Below, piece by piece: positions 1 through 6,855 of a stretch of DNA of 64,000 bases. The translations under genes were made by a program, and so were the position numbers. The notes under the pieces were generated by a model. It had not been told where the DNA came from, made no database searches, and worked only from the letters and a program-made list of their open reading frames with translations. Origin of the DNA: Hydrogenobaculum sp. 3684 (GTDB lineage Bacteria > Aquificota > Aquificia > Aquificales > Aquificaceae); the NCBI RefSeq assembly GCF_000213785.1, contig NC_015557.1:124001-188000 (forward strand), written 5' to 3'. Numbering within the stretch: the first letter of the stretch is position 1; the number at the start of each line of letters is the position of its first letter.

Positions 1-595
1 CCATATCTGCCCCTAAATGCTTTAGCATCTCTATCTCTTTTTTAGTTTCAAACCTTGGACCTTCGGTACAAGCGTATACACCCTTTACATAGAAATGTAA
101 ATTCAATTCTCTTAGTGTTTCGTTTGCTATTCCTATCATCTCTTCGCAAAAGATGTTTGACATGTCTGTATGTACTACTTTTTTAGCTTTTAAAAGCCTA
201 TAAAAAGGTGTATCTTCTTCATCTATGTCTTTGGAAAACACCCCTTCGAAAAACGTTGATACTCTTGATTTGGTAAAGTCTAAAACATCGGATGTTATAA
301 CAATATCACCGCTTTTAAAAAGTGTGTTTATACCACCTGTAGCCCCTATGCTTATTAGTTTTCTAACACCTATTTTATATAAAGCGTATATGTTTGCTCT
401 ATAGTTTACAAGATGAGGTGGTATGGAATGGTCTATGTCGTGCCTTGATAAGAAGGCAACGCCATTTTTTAAAAATATTTTGGAAGATGGTTTACCAAAA
501 GGAGTATCTATATCTAGTTCTTCAACATCATCAAATATTTTATATAAACCACTTCCACCTATTATTCCAAGAAAAGCATTGTTTTCGTGGTGCAT
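1..595 (-). CDS. mtnP: S-methyl-5'-thioadenosine phosphorylase / purine nucleoside phosphorylase, partial (C-terminus outside window)
   Basis: The reading frame opens with ATG at 595 and runs off the window edge after about 198 codons. The start MHHENNAFLGIIGGSGLY carries the IGGSGLY phosphate-binding signature of the MTAP/PNP II family. Further on are RHDIDHSIPPH, a GATGGIN segment and a late LGADM segment that fits the usual LGAD(V/M)VGM region. The family phosphorolyses methylthioadenosine or purine nucleosides in nucleoside salvage. The region that separates MTAP from PNP specificity is not in the window. A TATTAT-like -10 box lies a few bases before the ATG, so the mRNA may have almost no leader. 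Confidence 0.9.
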   Translation of the reverse strand, partial: MHHENNAFLGIIGGSGLYKIFDDVEELDIDTPFGKPSSKIFLKNGVAFLSRHDIDHSIPPHLVNYRANIYALYKIGVRKLISIGATGGINTLFKSGDIVITSDVLDFTKSRVSTFFEGVFSKDIDEEDTPFYRLLKAKKVVHTDMSNIFCEEMIGIANETLRELNLHFYVKGVYACTEGPRFETKKEIEMLKHLGADM

Positions 596-628
596 AAAAA
601 TATAATATCACACCACGAAAAGTTTTGT

Positions 629-1381
629 TTAAGCTTCTAACTCTGATAATCTCTTTATTTCATAACCTCGTTTCAAAGAATACTCTATAACATCTTTTAG
701 TGTAAGATCGTCTGGATATTTAAAGTGCATTAAGACTTTTGTTTTTGTTGGCCTGCCAAGTTTCATAGATAGCTCTTCCATATGTTCCATATAAATTTTG
801 AATTTATCTAAAGGTTGTATGGGGTTTTTATAAACACCAAAATGAGGTCTATGATAAAAAGACAAATCCAAATCCCACCAAGCTATATCCCAACCATGGG
901 CTTTTATAAGGGATTCGATATATTTTTTGTTTATATAATTGCCAACGTCTCCGTATGGATATCTAAAATGCTTTATGTTGTTAAAATTTTCGTTTCCAAG
1001 CTTGTCTATAAACGTTTTTTCATATAGGCTAAAGTCTTCGTCTATTTTAGATATAGTTTCCTTTGAGAAGAAGTTATGATAGTAGGTGTGGCATCCTAAT
1101 TCATGCCCGTTTTCTATGGCATTTATCCATGGTTTCGGGTCTTCTTCTATAACTCTTCCTATGATAAAAAAGTTTGCCGGCACCTGATAATAATTTACTA
1201 TGTTTACTATTTTTTCTCTATCAAACCACCCGTCGTCTATAGTTAAAGCTATTTGTGGCTTTATATTGGTAGATTTTGTTTGTTCTTTTGTGGCGTTTTT
1301 CAATGTGCTTCCAAAAGCACTACCAATGCCTAAGCCTATTCCACCTACAAGAATGTTTTTTAAAAATTCTCTTCTTTCCAT
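629..1381 (-). CDS. Polysaccharide deacetylase (NodB domain) with Tat-type signal
   Basis: A 250-residue protein with an N-terminal twin-arginine signal (ERREFLK followed by a Gly-rich hydrophobic stretch, residues 2-25). The NodB (CE4) domain shows TIDDG at 47-51 (general base and metal Asp), the metal-binding pair HTYYH at 98-102 and an R-Y-P-Y-G motif near 140. These match metal-dependent N- or O-deacetylases acting on peptidoglycan or exopolysaccharide in the periplasm. Tat export agrees with the two tatA genes near 50 kb. The substrate cannot be told from sequence. A TATAAT-like box lies about 15 nt upstream of the ATG. Confidence 0.88.
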   Translation of the reverse strand: MERREFLKNILVGGIGLGIGSAFGSTLKNATKEQTKSTNIKPQIALTIDDGWFDREKIVNIVNYYQVPANFFIIGRVIEEDPKPWINAIENGHELGCHTYYHNFFSKETISKIDEDFSLYEKTFIDKLGNENFNNIKHFRYPYGDVGNYINKKYIESLIKAHGWDIAWWDLDLSFYHRPHFGVYKNPIQPLDKFKIYMEHMEELSMKLGRPTKTKVLMHFKYPDDLTLKDVIEYSLKRGYEIKRLSELEA

Positions 1382-1443
1382 ATTTCTACTCTAAAATATT
1401 ATATATAAGAATTATGAAAGAAACATAAAATTTATGTGAGCAT

Positions 1444-2268
1444 TCAAAGGTTGTTTGGGGTTGCGGTAGTTTTTGTAGGGTTTAAAGATTTTTGGTTGTT
1501 TTCTTTTTCTCTTATTGTTATAAACTTGTTGTAGCGCAAATCCACTATTTTGTTTGCGAGATAACTAGGGCCGTAGTTTAATATTATTTTTAGCCTCTCT
1601 AAAAGTTGCTTTTTATCGTATTTATTTGAAAGTGGTAGTATAATCTCCCCGTTTATATCTTTTATATCTACAAAAATACCGCTGTTGGTAATAAATATAT
1701 TTTTGTCTTTAAATTGTTTTAAATAATTTGCTATAGGCTTTAGCCACAGTTTAACTTCTTTCTGGGTTTTTTCTATATCTGGTGTATATATAATGGTTAG
1801 GCCTTTGGTGTTGAAGTATCTTTTATCAAACAAATTACCTTTGTCATCCATGAGATAGCTTTTGTTTTGGTTTACCACAACGGCAATGGGTTTTCTTTCT
1901 TTTATATAAACATCTACCACTACATCGTTATTTAATATACCCTTCAAATCTTTTTTTATAGCCACTGAAGCTACAGCGTTGCCGGTGGCTTTTTCTAATT
2001 TATCTTTGATGCCAGATGCATTTATAAAAAGCCAGTTTCTTTTGTAAGCTCCTATGGCATCTGCCACTACCTTCGGCGGTATATTTTGATCTCCGTAAAC
2101 ATTTACGGCTTTTGCTTTAAAAAAGCTTATGCTGTCTATAAGAAAAGGTGCAAAGAAACTAAAAAGCCCAAAAAGTATAAGCCATACAAAAGGTAAAACT
2201 TGCTTAACAGTGTTCCATTTTGAAGATTTCCCCTTTTGTTTTCCTCGATGATAATATAAGTTAGCCAT
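1444..2268 (-). CDS. ftsQ: Cell division protein FtsQ (POTRA domain)
   Basis: A 274-residue single-pass membrane protein. It has a basic cytoplasmic tail (1-22), one TM helix (about 24-48), then a POTRA-like segment (KAVNVYGDQNIPP..., about 52-125) and the FtsQ-type beta domain. FtsQ links FtsB/FtsL to the early divisome. Its start overlaps the end of ddl by 8 nt, and the order murB-ddl-ftsQ is the classical dcw cluster order. ftsA does not follow and ftsZ lies 13 kb away, so the cluster is split. Sequence conservation in this family is low, so the call leans partly on synteny. Confidence 0.82.
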   Translation of the reverse strand: MANLYYHRGKQKGKSSKWNTVKQVLPFVWLILFGLFSFFAPFLIDSISFFKAKAVNVYGDQNIPPKVVADAIGAYKRNWLFINASGIKDKLEKATGNAVASVAIKKDLKGILNNDVVVDVYIKERKPIAVVVNQNKSYLMDDKGNLFDKRYFNTKGLTIIYTPDIEKTQKEVKLWLKPIANYLKQFKDKNIFITNSGIFVDIKDINGEIILPLSNKYDKKQLLERLKIILNYGPSYLANKIVDLRYNKFITIREKENNQKSLNPTKTTATPNNL

Positions 2269-3127
2269 TTACAAGCATCTCCACCATCTTGTCAAAAGAT
2301 ATGCCGGCTTTCTTAAGGGCCATAGGCAAAAGGCTAAGTTCTGTAAGACCAGGTATAGTATTTATTTCAAGGGTGTATACATCTTCACCTTTTACCCTAA
2401 AATCTATCCTTGCCATATCTTTTAACTCAAATATATCCACTAACTTTGAAGCGATCTCTTTTAGCTTTTTAGCGATGCTTTCGTCTTCCACAAAGATATA
2501 TTCTGACATACCTTTTGTATATTTGCTTTCAAAATCGTATATACCTTTTTTTGGTATTATCTCTATAGGTTCTAAAATAAACCCTTTGAAGTATCCCACC
2601 GTCATATCTTTGCCCTCTATAAACTCCTCTACAATAAGCTTATCGTCTATTTTGAATATATTTTGAGCAGCTTCTTTAAGGGATTTGTCATTTTCTACTT
2701 TGAAAAGCCCAAAACTAGAACCAGCAGAAGCTGGTTTTGCAATACAGGGAAATATGCTCCAATCTATAGCATCTTTTGGTTTGTAAGCTTTCCATTTTGG
2801 GGTTTTGATATTGTTTTGCTCAAATATCTGTTTTGAAAAATCTTTATCCATACATATGGCGCTTGTTTTCGTGGTTGAGCCTATGTAAGGTATACCTAAT
2901 ATATCAAGAAGCCCTTGAACTCTGCCGTCTTCTCCATATGCCCCATGGGCTATTATAAAAACTTTTTCTGGATTTATCTGTTTTAATTTCAAACATAAAT
3001 CTTTGTCTATTTCTAAAACATCTACGTCGTAGCCAAGCCTTTTAAGGGACTCTTCTACCGCTTTAGCACCTTTTAGGGCAATCTCTTTCTCAAGCGAATC
3101 TCCGCCAGTTATAACCGCTATGCGCAT
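2261..3127 (-). CDS. ddl: D-alanine--D-alanine ligase
   Basis: A 288-residue ATP-grasp enzyme that makes the D-Ala-D-Ala dipeptide for peptidoglycan. Visible motifs are the N-terminal GGDSLEKE, AHGAYGEDG, the nucleotide-binding KPASAGSSFG, VEEFIEGKDMTVG and the C-terminal metal/substrate motif EINTIPGLTELSLLP. Length is near the family minimum of about 300. The ATG at 3127 overlaps the end of murB by 10 nt and the stop overlaps ftsQ by 8 nt, so the three genes are probably translationally coupled. Confidence 0.95.
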   Translation of the reverse strand: MRIAVITGGDSLEKEIALKGAKAVEESLKRLGYDVDVLEIDKDLCLKLKQINPEKVFIIAHGAYGEDGRVQGLLDILGIPYIGSTTKTSAICMDKDFSKQIFEQNNIKTPKWKAYKPKDAIDWSIFPCIAKPASAGSSFGLFKVENDKSLKEAAQNIFKIDDKLIVEEFIEGKDMTVGYFKGFILEPIEIIPKKGIYDFESKYTKGMSEYIFVEDESIAKKLKEIASKLVDIFELKDMARIDFRVKGEDVYTLEINTIPGLTELSLLPMALKKAGISFDKMVEMLVNG

Positions 3128-3966
3128 ATCAGTTTTATTTCCTCTTCTAATATTATATTAAAAGCTTTGTAAACTTGCTCTTTTGCTATACTTAATATAT
3201 CGATAACATTTTGAAAAGATGCGTTTTGATAGTTTATTAAAAAGTTTGCATGCTTTTGGGAAAAACCTATATCTTTTATTCTATATCCTTTTAAACCAAC
3301 CGCTTCTAAAAGCTTACCGGCAAAGTTGCCTTTCGGATTTTTAAACGTAGAACCAGAAGTGGGCATATTTAGAGGCTGGGCTTCTATTCTTTTTTGGTTT
3401 ATAGTTTGTGCTAAAGGTTTTATATCTTGATGACTTTTTCTAAACAAAAACTCTCCGTACAACACCGGCTTGTTTTCAAACTCTGTTTTTCTATAAGTAT
3501 AAAATATTTCTTCTTTTGGTTTGTAAATTATTTCCTCTTCATCTATAAACCATACACCTTTTATAAAGTCAAAAATCTCTACACCATAAGCTCCTGCATT
3601 CATGGCTATTGCCCCGCCAATGCTTGCTGGAAAACCTATCAACTTGTAAAACTCTTCTACGTTGTTTTCTATAGATAGTTTTATTAAGTCTTTCAAAGGT
3701 ACTCCTGCAGAGGCTTTTACCAAAATACCTTCTTTTGTTTCTTGGATTTTAACATCGTAAAAATATTTTGTATTTATTAATACGCCGTTGAAATCTCCAA
3801 ATATGGTGTTTGAGCCTTTTCCAAGTATGCAGAGTTTGTCGTTTTTGTATTTTTTGTATATATCTAAAAATTCTTTTTCGTTTTCTGGAAAAAACATATA
3901 CGAACCTACTCCGCCTATTTTTATCGTTGTGAAGTCTTTTAAGTCCGCATTTTTGTTTATTATCAT
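3118..3966 (-). CDS. murB: UDP-N-acetylenolpyruvoylglucosamine reductase MurB
   Basis: A 282-residue FAD enzyme for the second step of UDP-MurNAc synthesis. It shows the FAD-binding motifs LGKGSNTIF and IGFPASIGGAIAMNAGAYG, YRKTEF, the catalytic-Ser motif SGSTFKNP and the C-terminal GFSQKHANFLIN. The size suggests a short type II MurB. It is the first gene of murB-ddl-ftsQ. The divergent promoter region upstream (3967-4030) is shared with the GAF-PAS-GGDEF gene. Confidence 0.95.
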   Translation of the reverse strand: MIINKNADLKDFTTIKIGGVGSYMFFPENEKEFLDIYKKYKNDKLCILGKGSNTIFGDFNGVLINTKYFYDVKIQETKEGILVKASAGVPLKDLIKLSIENNVEEFYKLIGFPASIGGAIAMNAGAYGVEIFDFIKGVWFIDEEEIIYKPKEEIFYTYRKTEFENKPVLYGEFLFRKSHQDIKPLAQTINQKRIEAQPLNMPTSGSTFKNPKGNFAGKLLEAVGLKGYRIKDIGFSQKHANFLINYQNASFQNVIDILSIAKEQVYKAFNIILEEEIKLICA

Positions 3967-3999
3967 CAGTTTATTTTATCATAACGTATATAAATTTGC

Positions 4000-4005
4000 T
4001 ATAAT
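4000..4005 (+). promoter_or_regulatory. Putative -10 box of the GAF-PAS-GGDEF-EAL gene
   Basis: A perfect TATAAT lies 25 nt before the ATG pair at 4031/4034. No good -35 hexamer is visible, and the ribosome site is weak (GTGGA). Confidence 0.45.
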
Positions 4006-4030
4006 ACATATAAAAATAACTTTACGTGGA

Positions 4031-5077
4031 ATGATGGAAAATAAAATTGTAAAGTTGTATAGGTTGATGAGGGCTATAAACCAGGAGATTGTTAGAAGCG
4101 TAAATGCTTCAACACCTTACGATGAAGCTTCATTTTTTGAGCATCTTTGCGATATAGTAGTAGAGCATTTTGTAAAGTTTGCTTTCATAGGTTTTTATAT
4201 AAAAAGCATAAATAAAATAGTACCAGCTTATTATCCCAAAAAATCACTTGATAATATGTACTTAGATTATCTTAAATTTTTGGAAATTCCTCTTGATGAG
4301 TCAGATATAAGGTCAAAAGGGCCTGCCGCCACATGTTTTAAAACAAATAGCGTTGTCATAATAGAGGATATAGAAAAAGATCCAAGAATGATACCTTGGA
4401 AAGAGGAAGCTTTAAAAAGAGGATTTCGCTCAAGCGCTACTTTGCCTGTAAGAAAAAACGGTGATATCATAGGTGTGTTTGGGATGTATGCGGACGAGAT
4501 AAACTTTTTTCAAGAGGAAGAAAGGAGCTTGTTAGAGGAATTAGCTCTTGATATAGGGATGACTCTTAACGCTATAAAGACACGTTGGCTTTTTCAGGCT
4601 GTAGAATCTGGGCTTTCTTCTTACATGGACTTATTTATCATGACAGACAACGACGGTAAGATATTGTATGTGGGCGATAAAACGTTGAAAGTTTTTGGAT
4701 ACGACAAGGGTGAGCTTTTAGGTAAAAAAGTTGATATTTTATTTAGTTATTTATTTAATTATAAAGATTTATTAGAGGCTATATCCCAGGCTAAAGAGTA
4801 TAGTAGTATAGTGCTTTTCAAAACAAAACAAAACAAAAATGTTTATGTAGATCTGGCTGTTGTACCGATAGCCAACGAGAATTTTATATTTATAGGCAAA
4901 GATGTATCAAAAGAGAAGAGCTTAGAAGAGCAAATGCATTTTCTTTTAAATCAAGACCCTGTTACCGGTTTATTCTCTTACTCATTTTTGATAGCAGAAC
5001 TTGATATGCATGTGAGAAGAGCATTGGAAATGAGTGAATGGGGGGGGGTGAGCCGTCGGCCGTGGTTCCCGAGATGA
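4031..5077 (+). CDS. GAF-PAS-GGDEF(start) half of a frameshifted c-di-GMP signalling protein
   Basis: From MMENKIVK the frame encodes 348 residues: a GAF domain (about 20-185), a PAS domain (about 195-300, with FIGKDVSKEK at its end) and the start of a GGDEF domain (DPVTGLFSYSFL). It then runs into the G9 tract and stops at TGA 5075-5077. The rest of GGDEF and the EAL domain continue in the -1 frame from 5038. Ten or seven G, a -1 ribosomal shift, or transcriptional slippage adding one G would give one protein of about 801 residues. The longer upstream frame from 3788 is spurious because it overlaps murB and ignores the ATG pair at 4031/4034. As written the gene is split; error, pseudogene and phase variation cannot be separated from one sequence. 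Confidence 0.85.
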   Translation: MMENKIVKLYRLMRAINQEIVRSVNASTPYDEASFFEHLCDIVVEHFVKFAFIGFYIKSINKIVPAYYPKKSLDNMYLDYLKFLEIPLDESDIRSKGPAATCFKTNSVVIIEDIEKDPRMIPWKEEALKRGFRSSATLPVRKNGDIIGVFGMYADEINFFQEEERSLLEELALDIGMTLNAIKTRWLFQAVESGLSSYMDLFIMTDNDGKILYVGDKTLKVFGYDKGELLGKKVDILFSYLFNYKDLLEAISQAKEYSSIVLFKTKQNKNVYVDLAVVPIANENFIFIGKDVSKEKSLEEQMHFLLNQDPVTGLFSYSFLIAELDMHVRRALEMSEWGGVSRRPWFPR

Positions 5078-6435
5078 ATGCTATAAACACTGGTAAAGCT
5101 AATTACAATAGGCTTGGGGCTTTCATACTGGCGGATATCTATAGATTTACTTATATCAACGACGTATATGGTTTTGATATAGGCGATGAGCTTTTGAAAG
5201 CTGTTGGCAGGAGGCTAAGAGATATATTTAGGCCAACAGATATAATAGGTAGGGTTAGTTCTGATACCTTTGGTATAATTTTGACAGATTTAAAGGACAA
5301 GGAAGATGTAATAATACTTTTGGATAGATTAAGAAAAGCTTTTGAGCAACCTTTCAACATAAATGGCAATGTTATAAGTGTAGCTATGCAAATGGGTATA
5401 GCTATTTTCCCAGATAATGGAAAGTCTGCCAAAGAGGTGTATAAAAATGCTGATATATCTTTAGCTAAAGCTAAAAAAAATACAGAGTGGAGTTATGTAT
5501 TTTTCAGCGACGATTTAAACTCAAAAGCTTCCCAGTTTTTACTTTACAAAACACACCTTGAGAAAGCTTTTGAGAAAGGAGAGTTTGTAATATATTATCA
5601 GCCTTACTTTGATATCAACACTCTTTGTATTGCTGGCTTTGAAGCGCTTACAAGGTGGAAATCCGAAGAACTCGGCTTTATCTCGCCCATTCATTTCATA
5701 CCTATACTTGAAGAGTCTGGTCTTATATCAAAATTAGAAACTTGGCTTATAAATCAAGCGTGTAAAGACTTGGAGTATCTGAATAGCATAAAGCTTTTTG
5801 CAAATATGCCAATACCAATATCTATCAATATATCACCTATTTCTTTTAAAAATGAAGATGTATATGAAAAAATTGTAAATATTACCTCAAGATACAAGAA
5901 GACAGATAGAGCGGCATCGACGCATTTCGAGTCTGAGGAACATGCACAGTCACTCAATAGCTCTGAGAACGGCTTACAAGTATACCACGGCTTACAGCAC
6001 ACTTTATTTGGCTGTATAAACATAGAAATTACCGAGAGTTTATTTTTAGAAAATTTCGACAAAGCCATATCTACGCTTGAAAAGCTTAGGAGCTCTGGTT
6101 TTAAGATATCTATTGATGATTTTGGAACTGGTTATAGTTCTTTTTCCTATCTTAAAGATTTACCAATAGATTATCTTAAAATAGACATATCTTTTGTAAG
6201 GCATATATTAAACGATAAAAAATCAAGATCTATCACGAAAACTATAATAGAACTAGCCCACAACCTTGAGATGAAGACCATAGCAGAAGGTGTAGAAACA
6301 AAAGAACAGTTTGAGTTGCTAAAGTCTTTAGGGTGCGATATTGTTCAAGGTTTTTGGTTGGCAAAACCAATGCCGATAAGTGAGTTAGTAGATTTTATTG
6401 AAAGTTGGGAGCATGAAAAAATAAATTATTATTGA
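5038..6435 (+). CDS. GGDEF(degenerate)-EAL half of the same frameshifted protein
   Basis: This frame holds the body of the GGDEF domain (FILADIYRFTYINDVYGFDIG..., then RVSSDTFG where GGDEF should be, so cyclase activity is unlikely). A full EAL domain follows with the expected catalytic residues: FEALTRW, SINIS, IEITES, IDDFGTGYSS, LKIDISF, AEGVETKEQ and VQGFWLAKP. It is therefore probably a c-di-GMP phosphodiesterase. Between NITSRYKKT and CINIEITES it carries about 32 extra residues that come from a dispersed DNA repeat (5908-6003). ATG 5038 overlaps the G tract and is not a convincing independent start. Confidence 0.85.
   Translation: MGGGEPSAVVPEMNAINTGKANYNRLGAFILADIYRFTYINDVYGFDIGDELLKAVGRRLRDIFRPTDIIGRVSSDTFGIILTDLKDKEDVIILLDRLRKAFEQPFNINGNVISVAMQMGIAIFPDNGKSAKEVYKNADISLAKAKKNTEWSYVFFSDDLNSKASQFLLYKTHLEKAFEKGEFVIYYQPYFDINTLCIAGFEALTRWKSEELGFISPIHFIPILEESGLISKLETWLINQACKDLEYLNSIKLFANMPIPISINISPISFKNEDVYEKIVNITSRYKKTDRAASTHFESEEHAQSLNSSENGLQVYHGLQHTLFGCINIEITESLFLENFDKAISTLEKLRSSGFKISIDDFGTGYSSFSYLKDLPIDYLKIDISFVRHILNDKKSRSITKTIIELAHNLEMKTIAEGVETKEQFELLKSLGCDIVQGFWLAKPMPISELVDFIESWEHEKINYY
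5040..5048 (+). other. Run of nine G at the frameshift point
   Basis: Nine consecutive G in an AT-rich gene. The upstream frame reads TGG GGG GGG GTG and ends 29 nt later, while the downstream frame is one base back. The bases after it (5049-5074) are unusually GC-rich for this window. The tract lies in a loop between the first GGDEF helix and the strand FILADI. Confidence 0.9.
5908..6003 (+). repeat. Dispersed 78-bp repeat, copy A, in frame inside the EAL domain, with an internal 18-bp unit
   Basis: Bases 5908-5977 align without gaps to the TnpB-element end copy (35044-34975, minus strand) with 55 of 70 identities. An 18-bp unit (5978-5995, also found four times at 50797-50868) follows, flanked by a duplicated CGGCTTAC, and the repeat closes with AGCACACT. 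Total 96 bp, or 32 codons, so the EAL frame stays open. The added residues include HFESEEH and SLNSSEN. Confidence 0.85.
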
Positions 6436-6460
6436 TAAAGTTTTAGGTTTTTGATATAAT
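6432..6460 (+). promoter_or_regulatory. Sigma-70-type promoter of tRNA-Arg / rpsO-pnp
   Basis: TTGATA at 6432-6437, a 17-bp spacer, then a perfect TATAAT at 6455-6460. The tRNA begins at 6475. The -35 box overlaps the stop codon of the EAL gene. Confidence 0.8.
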
Positions 6461-6474
6461 ATATAAATTTAGAA

Positions 6475-6548
6475 GGGTCCGTAGCTCAGTTGGATAGAGC
6501 AAGGGATTTCTAATCCCTAGGCCGGGGGTTCGACTCCCTCCGGACCCG
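6475..6548 (+). tRNA. tRNA-Arg (anticodon TCT)
   Basis: The acceptor arms GGGTCCG and CGGACCC pair perfectly. The anticodon stem AGGGA/TCCCT encloses loop TTTCTAA with anticodon TCT. The T arm GGGGG TTCGACT CCCTC is typical. Discriminator G at 6548; CCA is not encoded. It reads AGA/AGG Arg codons, which are common in this window. Confidence 0.95.
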
Positions 6549-6577
6549 TTCTGATAAACGTTAATTGGAGGTTAGAT

Positions 6578-6853
6578 ATGCCTATTTTAAAAGAGAGAAA
6601 ATGGGAACTTATAAGAAGTTTTCAGCATCATGAGAAAGACACTGGCTCACCAGAGGTGCAGATAGCCATATTAACAGAGCGTATAAATAAACTTACAGAA
6701 CACATGAAGAAAAATAAAAAGGATTTGCATTCAAGGCGTGGGCTTATAGCCATGGTAAACAAAAGGAAAGCGTTGCTTGATTATCTCAAAAGAAAAAATT
6801 ATCAAAAGTACCTTGAAGTGTCTGAAAAACTTAACTTGAGAGTGAAGAACTGA
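6578..6853 (+). CDS. rpsO: 30S ribosomal protein S15
   Basis: A 91-residue protein with the S15 pattern [22 protein letters not shown] and a C-terminal NLRVKN. It binds the central domain of 16S rRNA early in 30S assembly. It starts 30 nt after tRNA-Arg behind a TTGGAGG ribosome site. pnp follows after 2 nt, the conserved rpsO-pnp pair in which pnp processing and autoregulation are known in other bacteria. Confidence 0.97.
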   Translation: MPILKERKWELIRSFQHHEKDTGSPEVQIAILTERINKLTEHMKKNKKDLHSRRGLIAMVNKRKALLDYLKRKNYQKYLEVSEKLNLRVKN

Positions 6854-6855
6854 GT

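Noticed and set aside
3788-4030. Upstream extension of the GAF-PAS-GGDEF frame
   Set aside because: It overlaps murB on the other strand, lies above the TATAAT at 4000 and shows no domain.
4985-5100. Programmed -1 frameshift stated as fact for the GGDEF gene
   Set aside because: The G run is a suitable slip site, but I see no clear stimulatory hairpin, and mutation or sequence error would look the same.
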